A stretch of 64,000 nt of DNA from Pseudodesulfovibrio portus (GTDB lineage: Bacteria > Desulfobacterota > Desulfovibrionia > Desulfovibrionales > Desulfovibrionaceae): assembly GCF_026000375.1 (NCBI RefSeq), contig NZ_AP026708.1, positions 2,950,001-3,014,000 of the forward strand. The letters are read 5' to 3'. Below the pieces are notes generated by a model, which made no database searches, had not been told where the DNA came from, and worked only from the letters and a program-made list of their open reading frames with translations. Below, piece by piece: positions 18,273 through 27,211 of the stretch. Numbering within the stretch: position 1 is the stretch's first letter; the number at the start of each line of letters is the position of its first letter. Both the position numbers and the translations under genes were made by a program.

Positions 18273-18981
18273 GGGGCTGTACCAGATAACTCCGTTGGGG
18301 TATCGGTATGGCAATGCGAAAGAGCCGTTTAGGTCGCGAGAAGCAGCTCCGTTTGATTGAGCATTTTGTAGCCGGGACAACAGCACGATGTGCCGCTGAT
18401 CTGGTCGGCGTGAACTTCAAAACGGCTGCGTATTACTTTCACCGGATTCGTGAAATTATAGCCGAAGAAGAGGCCAACGAAGGAATGGCTTTCGGCGAAT
18501 TTGAAGTCGATGAAAGCTATTTCGGCGGCAGGCGAAAGGGCAAACGAGGTCGTGGGGCCGCAGGGAAAGTGCCCGTGTTCGGGATCCTTAAAAGGGGCGG
18601 GAAGGTACACACACAGGTGATTCCCGACGCCAAAGGCAAAACGCTGATGCCGATTATCCAGGAGAAGATCCAGCCCGACAGCGTTGTTTACTCAGATTGC
18701 TGGTACGGCTACAATGTCCTCGATGTGTCCGAATTCAAGCACTTCAGGATCAACCACTCCAAGTTGTTCGCCGACAGCCAGAATCACATCAATGGGATTG
18801 AGAACTTTTGGAACCAAGCCAAACGCCACATGAGAAAATTCAACGGCATTCCTACCAAGCATTTCCATCTCTTTTTGAAGGAATGCGAGTGGCGCTTTAA
18901 CAACAGCAATCCGCGAAGGCAACTTAAACAGTTGAAACAGTGGGTTAAGAAGCATATGGGCTAGTTATCTGGTACAGCCCC
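18273..18981 (+). mobile_element. IS1595-family insertion sequence, complete
   Basis: A 709-bp element bounded by perfect 19-base terminal inverted repeats, GGGGCTGTACCAGATAACT (18273-18291) and its complement (18963-18981), and flanked by an exact eight-base duplication TTGTTTTA. It carries one transposase gene that fills nearly all of it. Intact ends and duplication suggest a recent insertion. It sits between the gatA terminator and mnmA and breaks no gene. Confidence 0.95.
18308..18964 (+). CDS. IS1595-family (ISXO2-like) transposase
   Basis: A 218-residue transposase. An N-terminal helix-turn-helix (EHFVAGTTARCAADLVGV) precedes an ISXO2-like catalytic domain with EVDESYFGGRRKGKRGRG (first Asp), VVYSDCWYGYN (second Asp) and HINGIENFWNQAKRHMRKF (catalytic Glu/Asn region), in order and undamaged. 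The N-terminal zinc ribbon found in longer relatives is absent, which fits the short IS1016-type subgroup. Codon use is less GC-rich than neighbouring genes, as expected for acquired DNA. An internal ATG at 18314 could also be the start. The stop codon lies at the edge of the right inverted repeat. Confidence 0.93.
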   Translation: MAMRKSRLGREKQLRLIEHFVAGTTARCAADLVGVNFKTAAYYFHRIREIIAEEEANEGMAFGEFEVDESYFGGRRKGKRGRGAAGKVPVFGILKRGGKVHTQVIPDAKGKTLMPIIQEKIQPDSVVYSDCWYGYNVLDVSEFKHFRINHSKLFADSQNHINGIENFWNQAKRHMRKFNGIPTKHFHLFLKECEWRFNNSNPRRQLKQLKQWVKKHMG

Positions 18982-18989
18982 TTGTTTTA
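18982..18989. repeat. 8-bp target-site duplication, right copy
   Basis: TTGTTTTA directly after the right inverted repeat, identical to 18265-18272. Confidence 0.92.
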
Positions 18990-19013
18990 TTGAGGCGCAA
19001 TGAGGAACGACAC

Positions 19014-20051
19014 ATGACCATCGCCGTCGCCGTATCCGGAGGCATGGACTCCCTGCTGTCCCTGGTTCTCCTGAAGGAGCAGGGGCACGACCTCATTGCC
19101 GTGCACGGCCACTTCCTGCCGCCGAATCCCGGCTGGGAGCGGGTGGCCGAGGGGCTGGCCGAGGCCTGCGGCACGCTGGGCGTTCCCTTTCATGCCCTCG
19201 ATCTGCACAGGGAGTTCGACGAGCAGGTCATTGCGCCGTTCGTTGCCGACTACAAGGCCGGGCTGACGCCCAACCCGTGCGCCATGTGCAACCCGCGCAT
19301 GAAGTTCGGGGTGTTGTTCGACGCTGCCGGGAAGCTCGGCGCGGACCGCCTGGCCACCGGCCATTACGTGCGCATGGCGGAGGGGGAAGAGGGGCGCATG
19401 CTCGCCCGTGGCGCGGACGCGGCCAAGGACCAGAGCTATTTTCTGTCCCTGGTTCCCATCGACATGCTGCGCCGGGCGGAGTTTCCCCTGGCCGACTTCC
19501 ACAAGAAGGACGTGCCGGACATCCTGGCCCGCCACGGGCTGACCCCGCCCCTGCCGAGCGAGAGCCAGGAAATATGTTTCGTGCCGGACGACGACTACCA
19601 GAAATTCCTGACCGCTCGCGCCACCATGCCCGGCCCCGGCCCGGCGGTGTTGTCGGACGGCACCCGGGTCGGAAAGCACCAGGGCCTCTGGCGGCACACC
19701 CAGGGCCAGCGGCGGGGACTGGGCATCGCCTGGACCGAGCCGCTCTACGTGCTGGACAAGGATGTGTCGGGGAATACGCTTATCGTGGGCACCAGAGATG
19801 AACTGGCCGCGCACGGCTGCGTGGCCGGAAGGGTGAACCTGATGCGTCCGGTGGACACCTGGCCCGATGAGGTGCTGGTCCAGACCCGGTATCGCCAGAA
19901 GGCCAAGCCGGGCCGCGTTCGTCTTGACGGCGGCAGGCTGCGCTTCGACTTCCGGGAGCCGCATGTCCGGCCTACGCCGGGGCAGGTGGCCGCAGTCTAT
20001 GACCGCGAAGGCGTCGTGCTCGGCGGTGGGGTCATCGAGTCCGCACTCTAG
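19014..20051 (+). CDS. mnmA: tRNA-uridine 2-sulfurtransferase MnmA
   Basis: A 345-residue MnmA/TrmU, which adds the 2-thio group to wobble uridine 34 of Lys, Glu and Gln tRNAs. It begins with the PP-loop AVAVSGGMDSLLSLVLL; the first active Cys is in TPNPCAMCNPRMKFG and the second in SESQEICFVPDDDY, with KDQSYFLS and the C-terminal RYRQKAKPGRV barrel as expected. ATG at 19014 has TGAGGA seven bases upstream and gives the usual N-terminus. The IS element ends 32 bases before the start, so the native upstream region is separated from the gene. Converges with and overlaps the next gene by four bases. Confidence 0.93.
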   Translation: MTIAVAVSGGMDSLLSLVLLKEQGHDLIAVHGHFLPPNPGWERVAEGLAEACGTLGVPFHALDLHREFDEQVIAPFVADYKAGLTPNPCAMCNPRMKFGVLFDAAGKLGADRLATGHYVRMAEGEEGRMLARGADAAKDQSYFLSLVPIDMLRRAEFPLADFHKKDVPDILARHGLTPPLPSESQEICFVPDDDYQKFLTARATMPGPGPAVLSDGTRVGKHQGLWRHTQGQRRGLGIAWTEPLYVLDKDVSGNTLIVGTRDELAAHGCVAGRVNLMRPVDTWPDEVLVQTRYRQKAKPGRVRLDGGRLRFDFREPHVRPTPGQVAAVYDREGVVLGGGVIESAL

Positions 20052-20668
20052 TGCCAGACGTTCAAGTCCCTGGTTTCCTGCAAATCCCGATTGTAGCCGT
20101 CGATCCGGTACCGGTTCAATGTCTGGTGCACGGTCTTGGCCGGGACGTCTTCCTTTTTCTCCAGGAATTCGGCCATGCGCTGCACGTCGGTGGTCATCCG
20201 ATAGTGGTCAGGTTCCCGGTAGCTCTTGAGCAGGGCGAAGCCGGCCTCGCGCTGTCCCTGGTATATGCGGGTCAGGCCGAGGTAGTAGGTGGCGTCCGAG
20301 TGGGCCGGGTAGGCCTTGAGGGTCTCCTCGAAGATGGCGGCCGCCGCGTCGTAGTCGCCGTTTTGCAGGGCCTTGACGCCTTCCTTGTGGTTGATGCGCA
20401 CGGCACTTGGGCCGCTGAACAGCCTGTCGCGGTAGGAGACCACCATCGGGTTCGGTCCGACCGAGGTGCCGATGCCCACCATGGAGCCGGTGGAGCCCAC
20501 GCTGCCGCCCACGCGGGTGGAGCCGGTTCCACCGCCTGCGCCCACGGTGGTGTTGCAGGCGGACAAAAGCACGGTCACCAGGAAAAGGGCCAGAATGACC
20601 GAAAGCATGGCAGGGCCGGAAAAACAGGCGCGAGAGTGCGCGCCGAGTGATCTATTCGTTTGCCTCAT
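20048..20668 (-). CDS. small TPR lipoprotein
   Basis: A 206-residue predicted lipoprotein: a charged start, hydrophobic stretch MLSVILALFLVTVLL and lipobox LLSAC. A Gly/Ser/Thr-rich linker (GAGGGTGSTRVGGSVGSTGS) follows, then a TPR pair around EGVKALQNGDYDAAAAIFEE and YYLGLTRIYQGQREAGFALL. Role unknown; such proteins often help assemble surface structures. ATG at 20668 has GGGAG about nine bases upstream. It is divergent from the mtaB-like gene over a 53-base spacer. Confidence 0.7.
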   Translation of the reverse strand: MRQTNRSLGAHSRACFSGPAMLSVILALFLVTVLLSACNTTVGAGGGTGSTRVGGSVGSTGSMVGIGTSVGPNPMVVSYRDRLFSGPSAVRINHKEGVKALQNGDYDAAAAIFEETLKAYPAHSDATYYLGLTRIYQGQREAGFALLKSYREPDHYRMTTDVQRMAEFLEKKEDVPAKTVHQTLNRYRIDGYNRDLQETRDLNVWH

Positions 20669-20721
20669 GAGTCCACTCCCGTTAGAGTGAGGGAATAATT
20701 CAACCGTTACCAACCACTAGC

Positions 20722-22020
20722 ATGAATACGTTTTACACCGCCACCCTTGGTTGCAAAATCAACCAGTACGAGACCCGCTCCATTGCCGAGGCATGGGCGG
20801 GCAATCAGGCGCGCGAGGTGGACTCCCCGATGGACGCCGACCTGATCCTGGTCAACTCCTGCGCCGTGACCGCCAACGCCGTGGCCGACCTGCGCCAGGC
20901 CGTGCGCCGCTTCAACAGGGACAACCCGGCGGCAAGGATCGTCATCACCGGGTGCGCGGCCCAGGTCATGCCCGACGAGCTGTCGCAGCTTCCCGGCGTG
21001 GTCCGGGTGGTTTCCCAGGCGGACAAGCCCGAACTGCTGTCCGGCCCCGAGGGCGGGAGCACCGGCGAGAAACCGCGCTTCGCCCCGTTTTCCATCTCCG
21101 GCTACGACAGGGCGCGGGCCGTGGTCAAGGTTCAGGACGGCTGTTCCCATTTCTGCACATACTGCATCGTGCCCCTGACGCGGGGCCGGTCCGTGAGCCG
21201 TCCCGTGGACGAGGTGGTCGACGAGGTGGGCCGCCTCCTGGCCGCCGGTTTCCGCGAGATGATCCTGAGCGGCATCAACCTGCGCCATTTCGGGCGCGAC
21301 CTGGACGGCAAGCCCGATTTCTGGGACCTGGTGGACCGGCTGGAAAAGACCTTTGCCCTCGACTGGGCGGGCAGGGCGCGGCTGCGCATCTCCTCGGTGG
21401 AGCCGGGCCAGCTCGACGACAAGGCCCTCGACGTCCTGTCCGCGTCCCGCATGGTCTGCCCGCAGCTTCATCTCTCCCTGCAAAGCGGGGACAGGGACGT
21501 GCTCAAGGCCATGGGGCGCGGCCATTATTCGCCGCAGTCGGCCGTCGAGTTCATGGACAGGCTCAGGGAGGCCTGGCCGGTCATGGGGCTGGGCGCGGAC
21601 CTGATCACCGGTTTCCCCGGCGAGACCGAGGCCCGGTTCGAGAACACCCTCGCCCTGTGTCGGGAATTACCCTTGACCTACGGCCACGTATTTCCGTATT
21701 CCGAGCGCCCCGGCACCCGCGCCGTCGACCTGCCCGATCCCGTGGACGTGCCGGTCCGCAAGGAGCGCGCGGCCCGCCTCCGGGAACTGGTCAACGGGAA
21801 GAAGCGGGCCTTTCTCAAGGAATTGCTGGACCAGACGCACCTCGACGTGCTGGTTCAGGACGCCGGGGGCAGGGGCGTCAGTCAGTATTACGCCGCCTGC
21901 CGGTTCGCGACGCCGCCGGAGAACGCGGCTCCGCGTTCCCTGGTCAGGGCGCATCCCGTGCGCCTGGACAAGAACGTCATCGTGGTGGAGCCGTCGGGCA
22001 CGCCCGGGGAGGACGCATGA
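20722..22020 (+). CDS. mtaB: MiaB/MtaB-family radical SAM methylthiotransferase
   Basis: A 432-residue enzyme with the MTTase N-terminal domain (TLGCKINQYETRS, NSCAVTANAVADLRQ, ITGCAAQ supplying three Cys for one cluster), the radical-SAM motif CSHFCTYCIVPLTRGRSVSR, and SLQSGDRDVLKAMGRGHY. LGCK-x-NQYE favours the MtaB branch, which makes 2-methylthio-N6-threonylcarbamoyladenosine at tRNA position 37. A YrdC/Sua5-type gene for the t6A pathway is also present at 44.4 kb. The TRAM domain is less clear. The next gene starts within its stop codon (ATGA). Confidence 0.85.
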   Translation: MNTFYTATLGCKINQYETRSIAEAWAGNQAREVDSPMDADLILVNSCAVTANAVADLRQAVRRFNRDNPAARIVITGCAAQVMPDELSQLPGVVRVVSQADKPELLSGPEGGSTGEKPRFAPFSISGYDRARAVVKVQDGCSHFCTYCIVPLTRGRSVSRPVDEVVDEVGRLLAAGFREMILSGINLRHFGRDLDGKPDFWDLVDRLEKTFALDWAGRARLRISSVEPGQLDDKALDVLSASRMVCPQLHLSLQSGDRDVLKAMGRGHYSPQSAVEFMDRLREAWPVMGLGADLITGFPGETEARFENTLALCRELPLTYGHVFPYSERPGTRAVDLPDPVDVPVRKERAARLRELVNGKKRAFLKELLDQTHLDVLVQDAGGRGVSQYYAACRFATPPENAAPRSLVRAHPVRLDKNVIVVEPSGTPGEDA

Positions 22021-22547
22021 GCATACCCAAGACCCCTGATCCGGGGCTGCTGGTCATCTCCATCCTCGGTTCGGACTGGGGCGCGTTCTGGCCGGAACTG
22101 GGGAGCGAGCTGGAGCAGACCTTCGGACCGGCGGACGAGGTTTCGCGCCTGTTCGATTTCACGGAGACCGACTATTACGACGAGGAGCTGGGCACCCCCA
22201 TCCGGCGGCGGCTGGTCAGCTTCGAGACACTGCGCCCCCTGGACGAGTTGGCGGACATCAAGACGTTCACCAACACGCTGGAAATCCGCTGGGGCACGGC
22301 CGGGAAGCGGTTGTTCAACCTCGACCCCGGTTTCCTGACCATGCAGTCCCTGGTCCTGGCCACGGGCAAGAATTTTTCGCACCGCATCTATCTGAAGGAC
22401 GGCATATGGGCGGACCTGACCCTGATGTGGCAAAAAAAGCGCTGGGTCGATTTCCCCTGGACCTTCCCGGATTACGCGGGCGAGGACATGAAAACGCGGC
22501 TGACAAAGCTGCGTCAGTCGTATAAAACCAAGCTGAGCAGGCCGTAG
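22017..22547 (+). CDS. DUF4416 family protein
   Basis: A 176-residue protein matching the DUF4416 family common in Desulfovibrio and other deltaproteobacterial lineages. Features: SILGSDWGAFWPELGSELEQ near the start, FDFTETDYYDEELG, and LFNLDPGFLTMQSLVLATGK followed by HRIYLKDGIWADLTLMW and FPWTFPDY. No catalytic motif of a known family is obvious. It starts four bases inside the preceding methylthiotransferase gene, so the two are translationally coupled; family function is unknown to me. Confidence 0.8.
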   Translation: MSIPKTPDPGLLVISILGSDWGAFWPELGSELEQTFGPADEVSRLFDFTETDYYDEELGTPIRRRLVSFETLRPLDELADIKTFTNTLEIRWGTAGKRLFNLDPGFLTMQSLVLATGKNFSHRIYLKDGIWADLTLMWQKKRWVDFPWTFPDYAGEDMKTRLTKLRQSYKTKLSRP

Positions 22548-22596
22548 GTGGAGCAATCGTGCTCAATACGCGGCCGCCAAACATAAAGGAATACAC

Positions 22597-23478
22597 ATGC
22601 CTGTAAGCATGACCGGCTTTGGTCGGCACGAGACCCAGGCGGCAGCCTGGACCCACGTCTGGGAGATCAAATCCGTGAACGGACGGTACCTGGACGTCAA
22701 GTGGCGCATGCCCGGCTATCTCCGGTCCCTGGAGAACGGCTGGGAAAAGATCGTCCGCACCTACGCATCAAGAGGCCGGGTGGACGTCGCCCTGAACCTG
22801 GAGGTCCTGGACGCCGGGGTCATGGGCGTCTCCTTCAACGAGACCATGGCCAAGGCCATGTTCAAGGAGATGGAGAAACTGGCCGCGTCCCAGGGGCGGG
22901 TCTTCGATCCCGATTACAACCGGGTGCTCTCCATGTCCTCGCTGTGGCGCGACAACGGTTCGGAGCCGGACCCCGGCCTGGCCAAGTCCCTGACCGACGG
23001 CCTTGAGGGCGCCCTCAAGGAATGGGTGGATTCCCGCGCCGTGGAGGGCGAGGCCATGGTGGCCGACCTGATGTCCCGCCTGGACACCCTGCGCGACCTA
23101 GCCCGGCAGGTGGGCGAACGCATCCCCGATGTGCTCGAAGCCAAGAAGGTCGCCCTCCGGCAGCGCATCACGGATATGCTCGAATCCGCCAATGCGGATT
23201 TCTCCGAGGACCGGCTGCTGCAGGAAGTGGCCTATCTCACGGACAAGCTCGACGTGTCCGAGGAACTGACCCGGCTGGACGCCCATCTGGATCGGCTGGG
23301 CGAGGTCCTGGCCGACACCGGCCAGGTGGGCAAGAAGCTCGATTTCCTGGTTCAGGAGACCTTCCGGGAGATCAACACCTGCGGCAACAAGGCCCAGGAC
23401 ACGGACGTCAGCCGACTGGTGGTTGATTTCAAGGCGGAACTCGAACGCTGTCGCGAACAGGTTCAGAACATCGAGTAG
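22597..23478 (+). CDS. YicC/YloC-family endoribonuclease
   Basis: A 293-residue YicC-family protein: it begins [12 protein letters not shown] (the family signature SMTGFGR), with [14 protein letters not shown], and the C-terminal domain [21 protein letters not shown]...[19 protein letters not shown] is nearly invariant in the family. YicC proteins are reported endoribonucleases. It heads the run yicC, remA-like, gmk, pyrF, an order seen in many genomes. Confidence 0.92.
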   Translation: MPVSMTGFGRHETQAAAWTHVWEIKSVNGRYLDVKWRMPGYLRSLENGWEKIVRTYASRGRVDVALNLEVLDAGVMGVSFNETMAKAMFKEMEKLAASQGRVFDPDYNRVLSMSSLWRDNGSEPDPGLAKSLTDGLEGALKEWVDSRAVEGEAMVADLMSRLDTLRDLARQVGERIPDVLEAKKVALRQRITDMLESANADFSEDRLLQEVAYLTDKLDVSEELTRLDAHLDRLGEVLADTGQVGKKLDFLVQETFREINTCGNKAQDTDVSRLVVDFKAELERCREQVQNIE

Positions 23479-23555
23479 GGACTGCGGGGAATGACGTGAT
23501 CCGGGCGTTGCCGCGCACGGGTCCCGTCATAGGCAGTCCGGGGAAACAGGAAGCT

Positions 23556-23816
23556 ATGCAGAAACAGGGTTTGCTCAACGTCGGCTTCGGCAATTTCGTG
23601 GTGCTCGACAGGGTCATCTCCATCGTCAACCCGTCCAGCGCGCCCATGCGGCGGCTGCGTGAGGACGCGCGCTCCGACGGGCGGCTCATCGACGCCACCC
23701 AGGGCCGCAAGACCAGGGCGATCATCGTCACCGATTCCAACCACGTCATCCTGTCGGCCATCCAGGCCGAGACCATCGGGCAACGTTTCAAGGCCGACGA
23801 AGGGGAGGGGCGGTGA
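23556..23816 (+). CDS. DUF370/RemA-like DNA-binding regulator
   Basis: An 86-residue DUF370 protein, family of Bacillus RemA. It begins [20 protein letters not shown] and contains [22 protein letters not shown] and [19 protein letters not shown], which match the family closely. ATG at 23556 with AGGA five bases upstream gives the standard N-terminus. RemA activates biofilm genes in Bacillus; targets here are unknown. It overlaps gmk by four bases. Confidence 0.88.
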   Translation: MQKQGLLNVGFGNFVVLDRVISIVNPSSAPMRRLREDARSDGRLIDATQGRKTRAIIVTDSNHVILSAIQAETIGQRFKADEGEGR

Positions 23817-24454
23817 ACCGGGACGATCATACTTTCAGGCTGGGGCAGGTCCTGGTGGTCTGCGCACCCAGCGGCACCGGCAAATCGACGCTCATTTCCA
23901 TGCTCCGGGACGAGTACCCGGATTTCGGCTTTTCCGTGTCCTACACGACCCGCGCGCCGCGCGGAAGCGAGCAGGACGGGCGTGAATACAACTTCGTGAC
24001 CCGCGACCAGTTCGTGGCCATGCGCAGCCGGGGCGACTTCTGCGAGTGGGCCGAGGTCCACGGCAATTTCTACGGCACGGCCACCAGGCCGGTGGAGGAG
24101 ATGCTCCATGCAGGCCGCGACGTGCTCTTCGACATCGACGTGCAGGGAGCCAAGCAGCTCAAGAAGACCTTCTACAAGGGCACCTACGTCTTTCTGCTGC
24201 CGCCGTCCCGCGAGGAGCTGGTGCGCAGGCTGGAAGGGCGCGGCACCGACTCGGCCGAGTCCATCGCCAAGAGGCTGGCCAACGCCTCCGGTGAGCTGGC
24301 CCAGGCCGAGTGGTTCGATTACTGGGTGGTCAACGACGACCTGGACGAGGCGTACCGGGAACTCAAGTCCGTATACCTGGCCGGGCGCTGCAAGCCCGCG
24401 CTGCGGCCCGGCATCCTCGGCAACATCATGGATACATGGAAGAACAATGGCTGA
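23813..24454 (+). CDS. gmk: guanylate kinase
   Basis: A 213-residue guanylate kinase (GMP + ATP to GDP + ADP). P-loop [20 protein letters not shown]-binding segments [20 protein letters not shown] and [14 protein letters not shown], then [15 protein letters not shown] and the lid [16 protein letters not shown]. It starts with GTG overlapping the preceding stop. Its end overlaps pyrF by eight bases. Confidence 0.96.
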   Translation: MNRDDHTFRLGQVLVVCAPSGTGKSTLISMLRDEYPDFGFSVSYTTRAPRGSEQDGREYNFVTRDQFVAMRSRGDFCEWAEVHGNFYGTATRPVEEMLHAGRDVLFDIDVQGAKQLKKTFYKGTYVFLLPPSREELVRRLEGRGTDSAESIAKRLANASGELAQAEWFDYWVVNDDLDEAYRELKSVYLAGRCKPALRPGILGNIMDTWKNNG

Positions 24455-25145
24455 GCTGGTAGTCGCACTGGATTTCAAGGACGCCGAAGAGGCCCTGGCC
24501 ATGGCCCGGACGCTCGACGGCGCGGCTCCGTGGATGAAGGTCGGCCTGGAGCTGTTCACCGCCGAGGGGCCCAGGGTCGTGTCCGGCCTCAAGGACCTCG
24601 GGTACAAGGTCTTCCTGGACCTCAAGTTCTTCGACATTCCCAACACCGTGCAGGGCGCGGTGCGGTCCGCCGTCAGGCTGGGTGCGGACATGGTCAACAT
24701 CCACGCCCTGGGCGGGGAGCGCATGGCCAGGGCGGCCATGCAGGGGTGCGCCGAAGGGGCGCGGCCCGGTCGGGAGCCTCTGGTTCTGGCCGTGACCATG
24801 CTGACCAGCATGGCGGCCGGGGACCTGCCCGTGGACAACGCGGGCGATCCTTCGGAGATGGCCCTTGACCTGGCTGTGAAAGCCAAGCAATATGGACTAA
24901 ATGGAGTGGTTTGTTCCGGCCTCGAGGTGGAGCGCATCAAGGGCGCCTGCGGTCCGGGTTTCGTCTGCCTGACGCCGGGTATCCGTCCTGCGGACGCCGG
25001 TGCCGACGATCAGCGGCGGGTGGTCACTCCAGGCCGGGCCGTGCGGTCCGGTTCGGATTTCCTGGTGGTCGGGCGGCCCGTCACCAGGGCGGTTTCTCCA
25101 AGGGAGGCGGCCCTTGCTATCATCGGGGAGATGGAACAGGCCTGA
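24447..25145 (+). CDS. pyrF: orotidine 5'-phosphate decarboxylase
   Basis: A 232-residue enzyme for the last step of UMP synthesis. Catalytic D-x-K-x-x-D is in [13 protein letters not shown]; other matches are [32 protein letters not shown] and VGRPVTRA at the phosphate-binding end. The ATG at 24447 lies within the end of gmk and gives the family-standard N-terminus MAELVVALD. Confidence 0.95.
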   Translation: MAELVVALDFKDAEEALAMARTLDGAAPWMKVGLELFTAEGPRVVSGLKDLGYKVFLDLKFFDIPNTVQGAVRSAVRLGADMVNIHALGGERMARAAMQGCAEGARPGREPLVLAVTMLTSMAAGDLPVDNAGDPSEMALDLAVKAKQYGLNGVVCSGLEVERIKGACGPGFVCLTPGIRPADAGADDQRRVVTPGRAVRSGSDFLVVGRPVTRAVSPREAALAIIGEMEQA

Positions 25146-25156
25146 CAGGAGCTGGC

Positions 25157-26131
25157 ATGATCGATTTTGAATTCAAGTCGGACGCCAAAAAGGGTGACGC
25201 CTCCGCCCCGGACAAGCGCGGCGAAGAGAGCGTTCCAGCCGGGAGTGCGGACTCCGGGAAGGAACTCGTTCGCGATGGCGCCGAGAAGATCAAGGGCATC
25301 TTTTCCACCCAGACCGTGGGCAAGATCGGCACCGGCACCACCCAGCGCAAGACGATCCAGAAGACCTATTGGGACGCCGAGGAGCAGGACGACGGCCAGA
25401 TCTGTATCCAGCCCCTCAATGTGAACTACGTCCCGTCCGGCCCCAAGCGGACCATCGAGCGCGAAGAATTTCTGACCAAGTTCAACCCCGAGCCCGAGTT
25501 TTACGTATCCACCGTCTATCCCGCCATGAAGGAGATGAACACCTCCATTGTGCGCGGCGAGAAGCACCGCGAGCGCGGCGCGGCCTACAGCGCCGAGTTC
25601 GAGTACAAGCAGGCCATGGCCATCGACGAGGAGAACGTCCGGGCCAACTTCGGCCTGGGGCTGACCTACCTCGACCGGGGCGACCAGGCCAAGGCCAACG
25701 ACATTTTCGAGCGTCTGGTGGGCCTTGAGGCCGCTTTCGAGGAAGAGCACAAGCACCTGTTCAACGACTTCGGCATCAACATGCGCAAGAACAAGATGTA
25801 CGACCAGGCCCTGCAATACTATCTGCGGGCCGAGGAACTGGTGCGCAACGACGAACATCTCTACCACAATATCGCGCGCTGCTACTTCGAAAAGGGCAAC
25901 GTCGAAGGGTGCAAGGAATATTTGCTGAAGAGTCTGCAGGTGAATCCGAACCTGGAGGCCAGCCGTCAGTTCTGGGGCTACCTCAAGGGCAAGGGACTTG
26001 TGGCGCAGGGAGAGGGGCCGGACATCCCGATCGAGGAAGCCCGGAGTGCGCCGCCGACAAACGGCAGCGAGGAAAAGCCGCAGGCGGAGCCCAGGAAGAA
26101 AAAGCCGTCCGCGCCCATCAACCTGGATTAG
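25157..26131 (+). CDS. TPR-repeat protein
   Basis: A 324-residue soluble protein. The first 130 residues are polar and low-complexity, with a short FSTQTVGKIGTGTTQRKTIQ stretch. At least three TPR units follow (RGAAYSAEFEYKQAMAIDEE, FGLGLTYLDRGDQAKANDIF, NMRKNKMYDQALQYYLRAEE), and the C-terminus is Lys/Pro-rich. No enzyme motif is seen; it is likely a protein-interaction scaffold. It lies 11 bases after pyrF and ends 52 bases before an HDOD signalling gene. Confidence 0.72.
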   Translation: MIDFEFKSDAKKGDASAPDKRGEESVPAGSADSGKELVRDGAEKIKGIFSTQTVGKIGTGTTQRKTIQKTYWDAEEQDDGQICIQPLNVNYVPSGPKRTIEREEFLTKFNPEPEFYVSTVYPAMKEMNTSIVRGEKHRERGAAYSAEFEYKQAMAIDEENVRANFGLGLTYLDRGDQAKANDIFERLVGLEAAFEEEHKHLFNDFGINMRKNKMYDQALQYYLRAEELVRNDEHLYHNIARCYFEKGNVEGCKEYLLKSLQVNPNLEASRQFWGYLKGKGLVAQGEGPDIPIEEARSAPPTNGSEEKPQAEPRKKKPSAPINLD

Positions 26132-26183
26132 CGGGGCAGGCGTCCGCTCGAAATGGAACCTGATCGGCAGTGCGGGAGCTTCC

Positions 26184-27044
26184 ATGAACCAGAATAGGAT
26201 TCAGCAGTTTTTGAGCGAACTTCCCCGCATGCGGGAAGACCTGCCATTTTCCCCCGACGTGCTGAAACAGCTTTTTGTCCAGACGGGCAGCGGGTCCATG
26301 GCCTCCCTGGAGGACGTGGGCGAGACCCTGAGCATGGATCAGGGGCTGACCACGCGCATTCTGAGCCTGGCCAACTCGGCCTATTACGGCCTGCAGGCCG
26401 AGGTCCGGTCCGTGCCCCGCGCCGCAGCCGTGCTCGGCATGGCCGAGATTCGCAACATCGTCCTGGCGCTCGGGGTGAACGGCCTGTCCTCCAAGTACGA
26501 CATCCCCGGCGATTTCAATCTGAGCGATTACTGGACGCACCAGTTCCTGGTGGCCATGGTGGCCAAGGAGTTGTCGCACATGGTCGATGTGGGCAACCCG
26601 GACAACCTGTTCACCGTGGGCCTGCTGCACGACATCGGCAAGCTCATCACCGCTCTTCGGCGGCCCGAGGACTGGCAGGCCATGCACGACATGGCCGAGG
26701 ACAACGAAATTTCCGACAGCGAGGCCGAAGAGGAATATTGGGGGCTGGACCACGCCGTTGTCGGCGCGCTGGTGCTCAAGTCATGGGATCTGCCCGCCGA
26801 TCTGGTGGAACCGGTCAACTGGCACCATTCGCCCGCCCTGTCCCCGGAACACTCGGCAGAGTCGAACATCGTCTGTCTGGCGGATTATGTGATCCACGCC
26901 GTGGCTGACCCGGACGGCCCCTATATGGGCAAGGTGGAGGAACTCTGCCTTGACGTGCAGGTGGACATGGACGACCTCATGGAGGTCGCGGAAGAGCTGT
27001 TCGAGTCCGATGACATCGAGCAGTTCGTGAAAGTGCTTTCCTGA
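26184..27044 (+). CDS. HDOD-domain signalling protein
   Basis: A 286-residue HDOD protein: SMDQGLTTRILSLANSAYYG, RAAAVLGMAEIRNIVLALGV and TVGLLHDIGKLIT are typical, and WGLDHAVVGALVLKSWDLP closes the domain. HDOD proteins resemble HD phosphohydrolases but usually lack full catalytic residues and act as signalling adaptors. Here an HD pair is kept in LLHDIGK, so activity cannot be ruled out. Single domain with no attached receiver or GGDEF. Confidence 0.85.
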   Translation: MNQNRIQQFLSELPRMREDLPFSPDVLKQLFVQTGSGSMASLEDVGETLSMDQGLTTRILSLANSAYYGLQAEVRSVPRAAAVLGMAEIRNIVLALGVNGLSSKYDIPGDFNLSDYWTHQFLVAMVAKELSHMVDVGNPDNLFTVGLLHDIGKLITALRRPEDWQAMHDMAEDNEISDSEAEEEYWGLDHAVVGALVLKSWDLPADLVEPVNWHHSPALSPEHSAESNIVCLADYVIHAVADPDGPYMGKVEELCLDVQVDMDDLMEVAEELFESDDIEQFVKVLS

Positions 27045-27211
27045 CGGATTATTAAAGAAGTCAAAAACATGGGCTGTTCAACATGGTGAGATGAAAGGCG
27101 GAAAGGAGCTCGAGGCCGAAGCGTGGTTGTTCCGCGTGAGAGTTTTGAGTTCCTTGCAGCAACGCCTGGGACCGCCGTTTTACAACAGCCTGCCAACCTA
27201 CCGGAATCACA

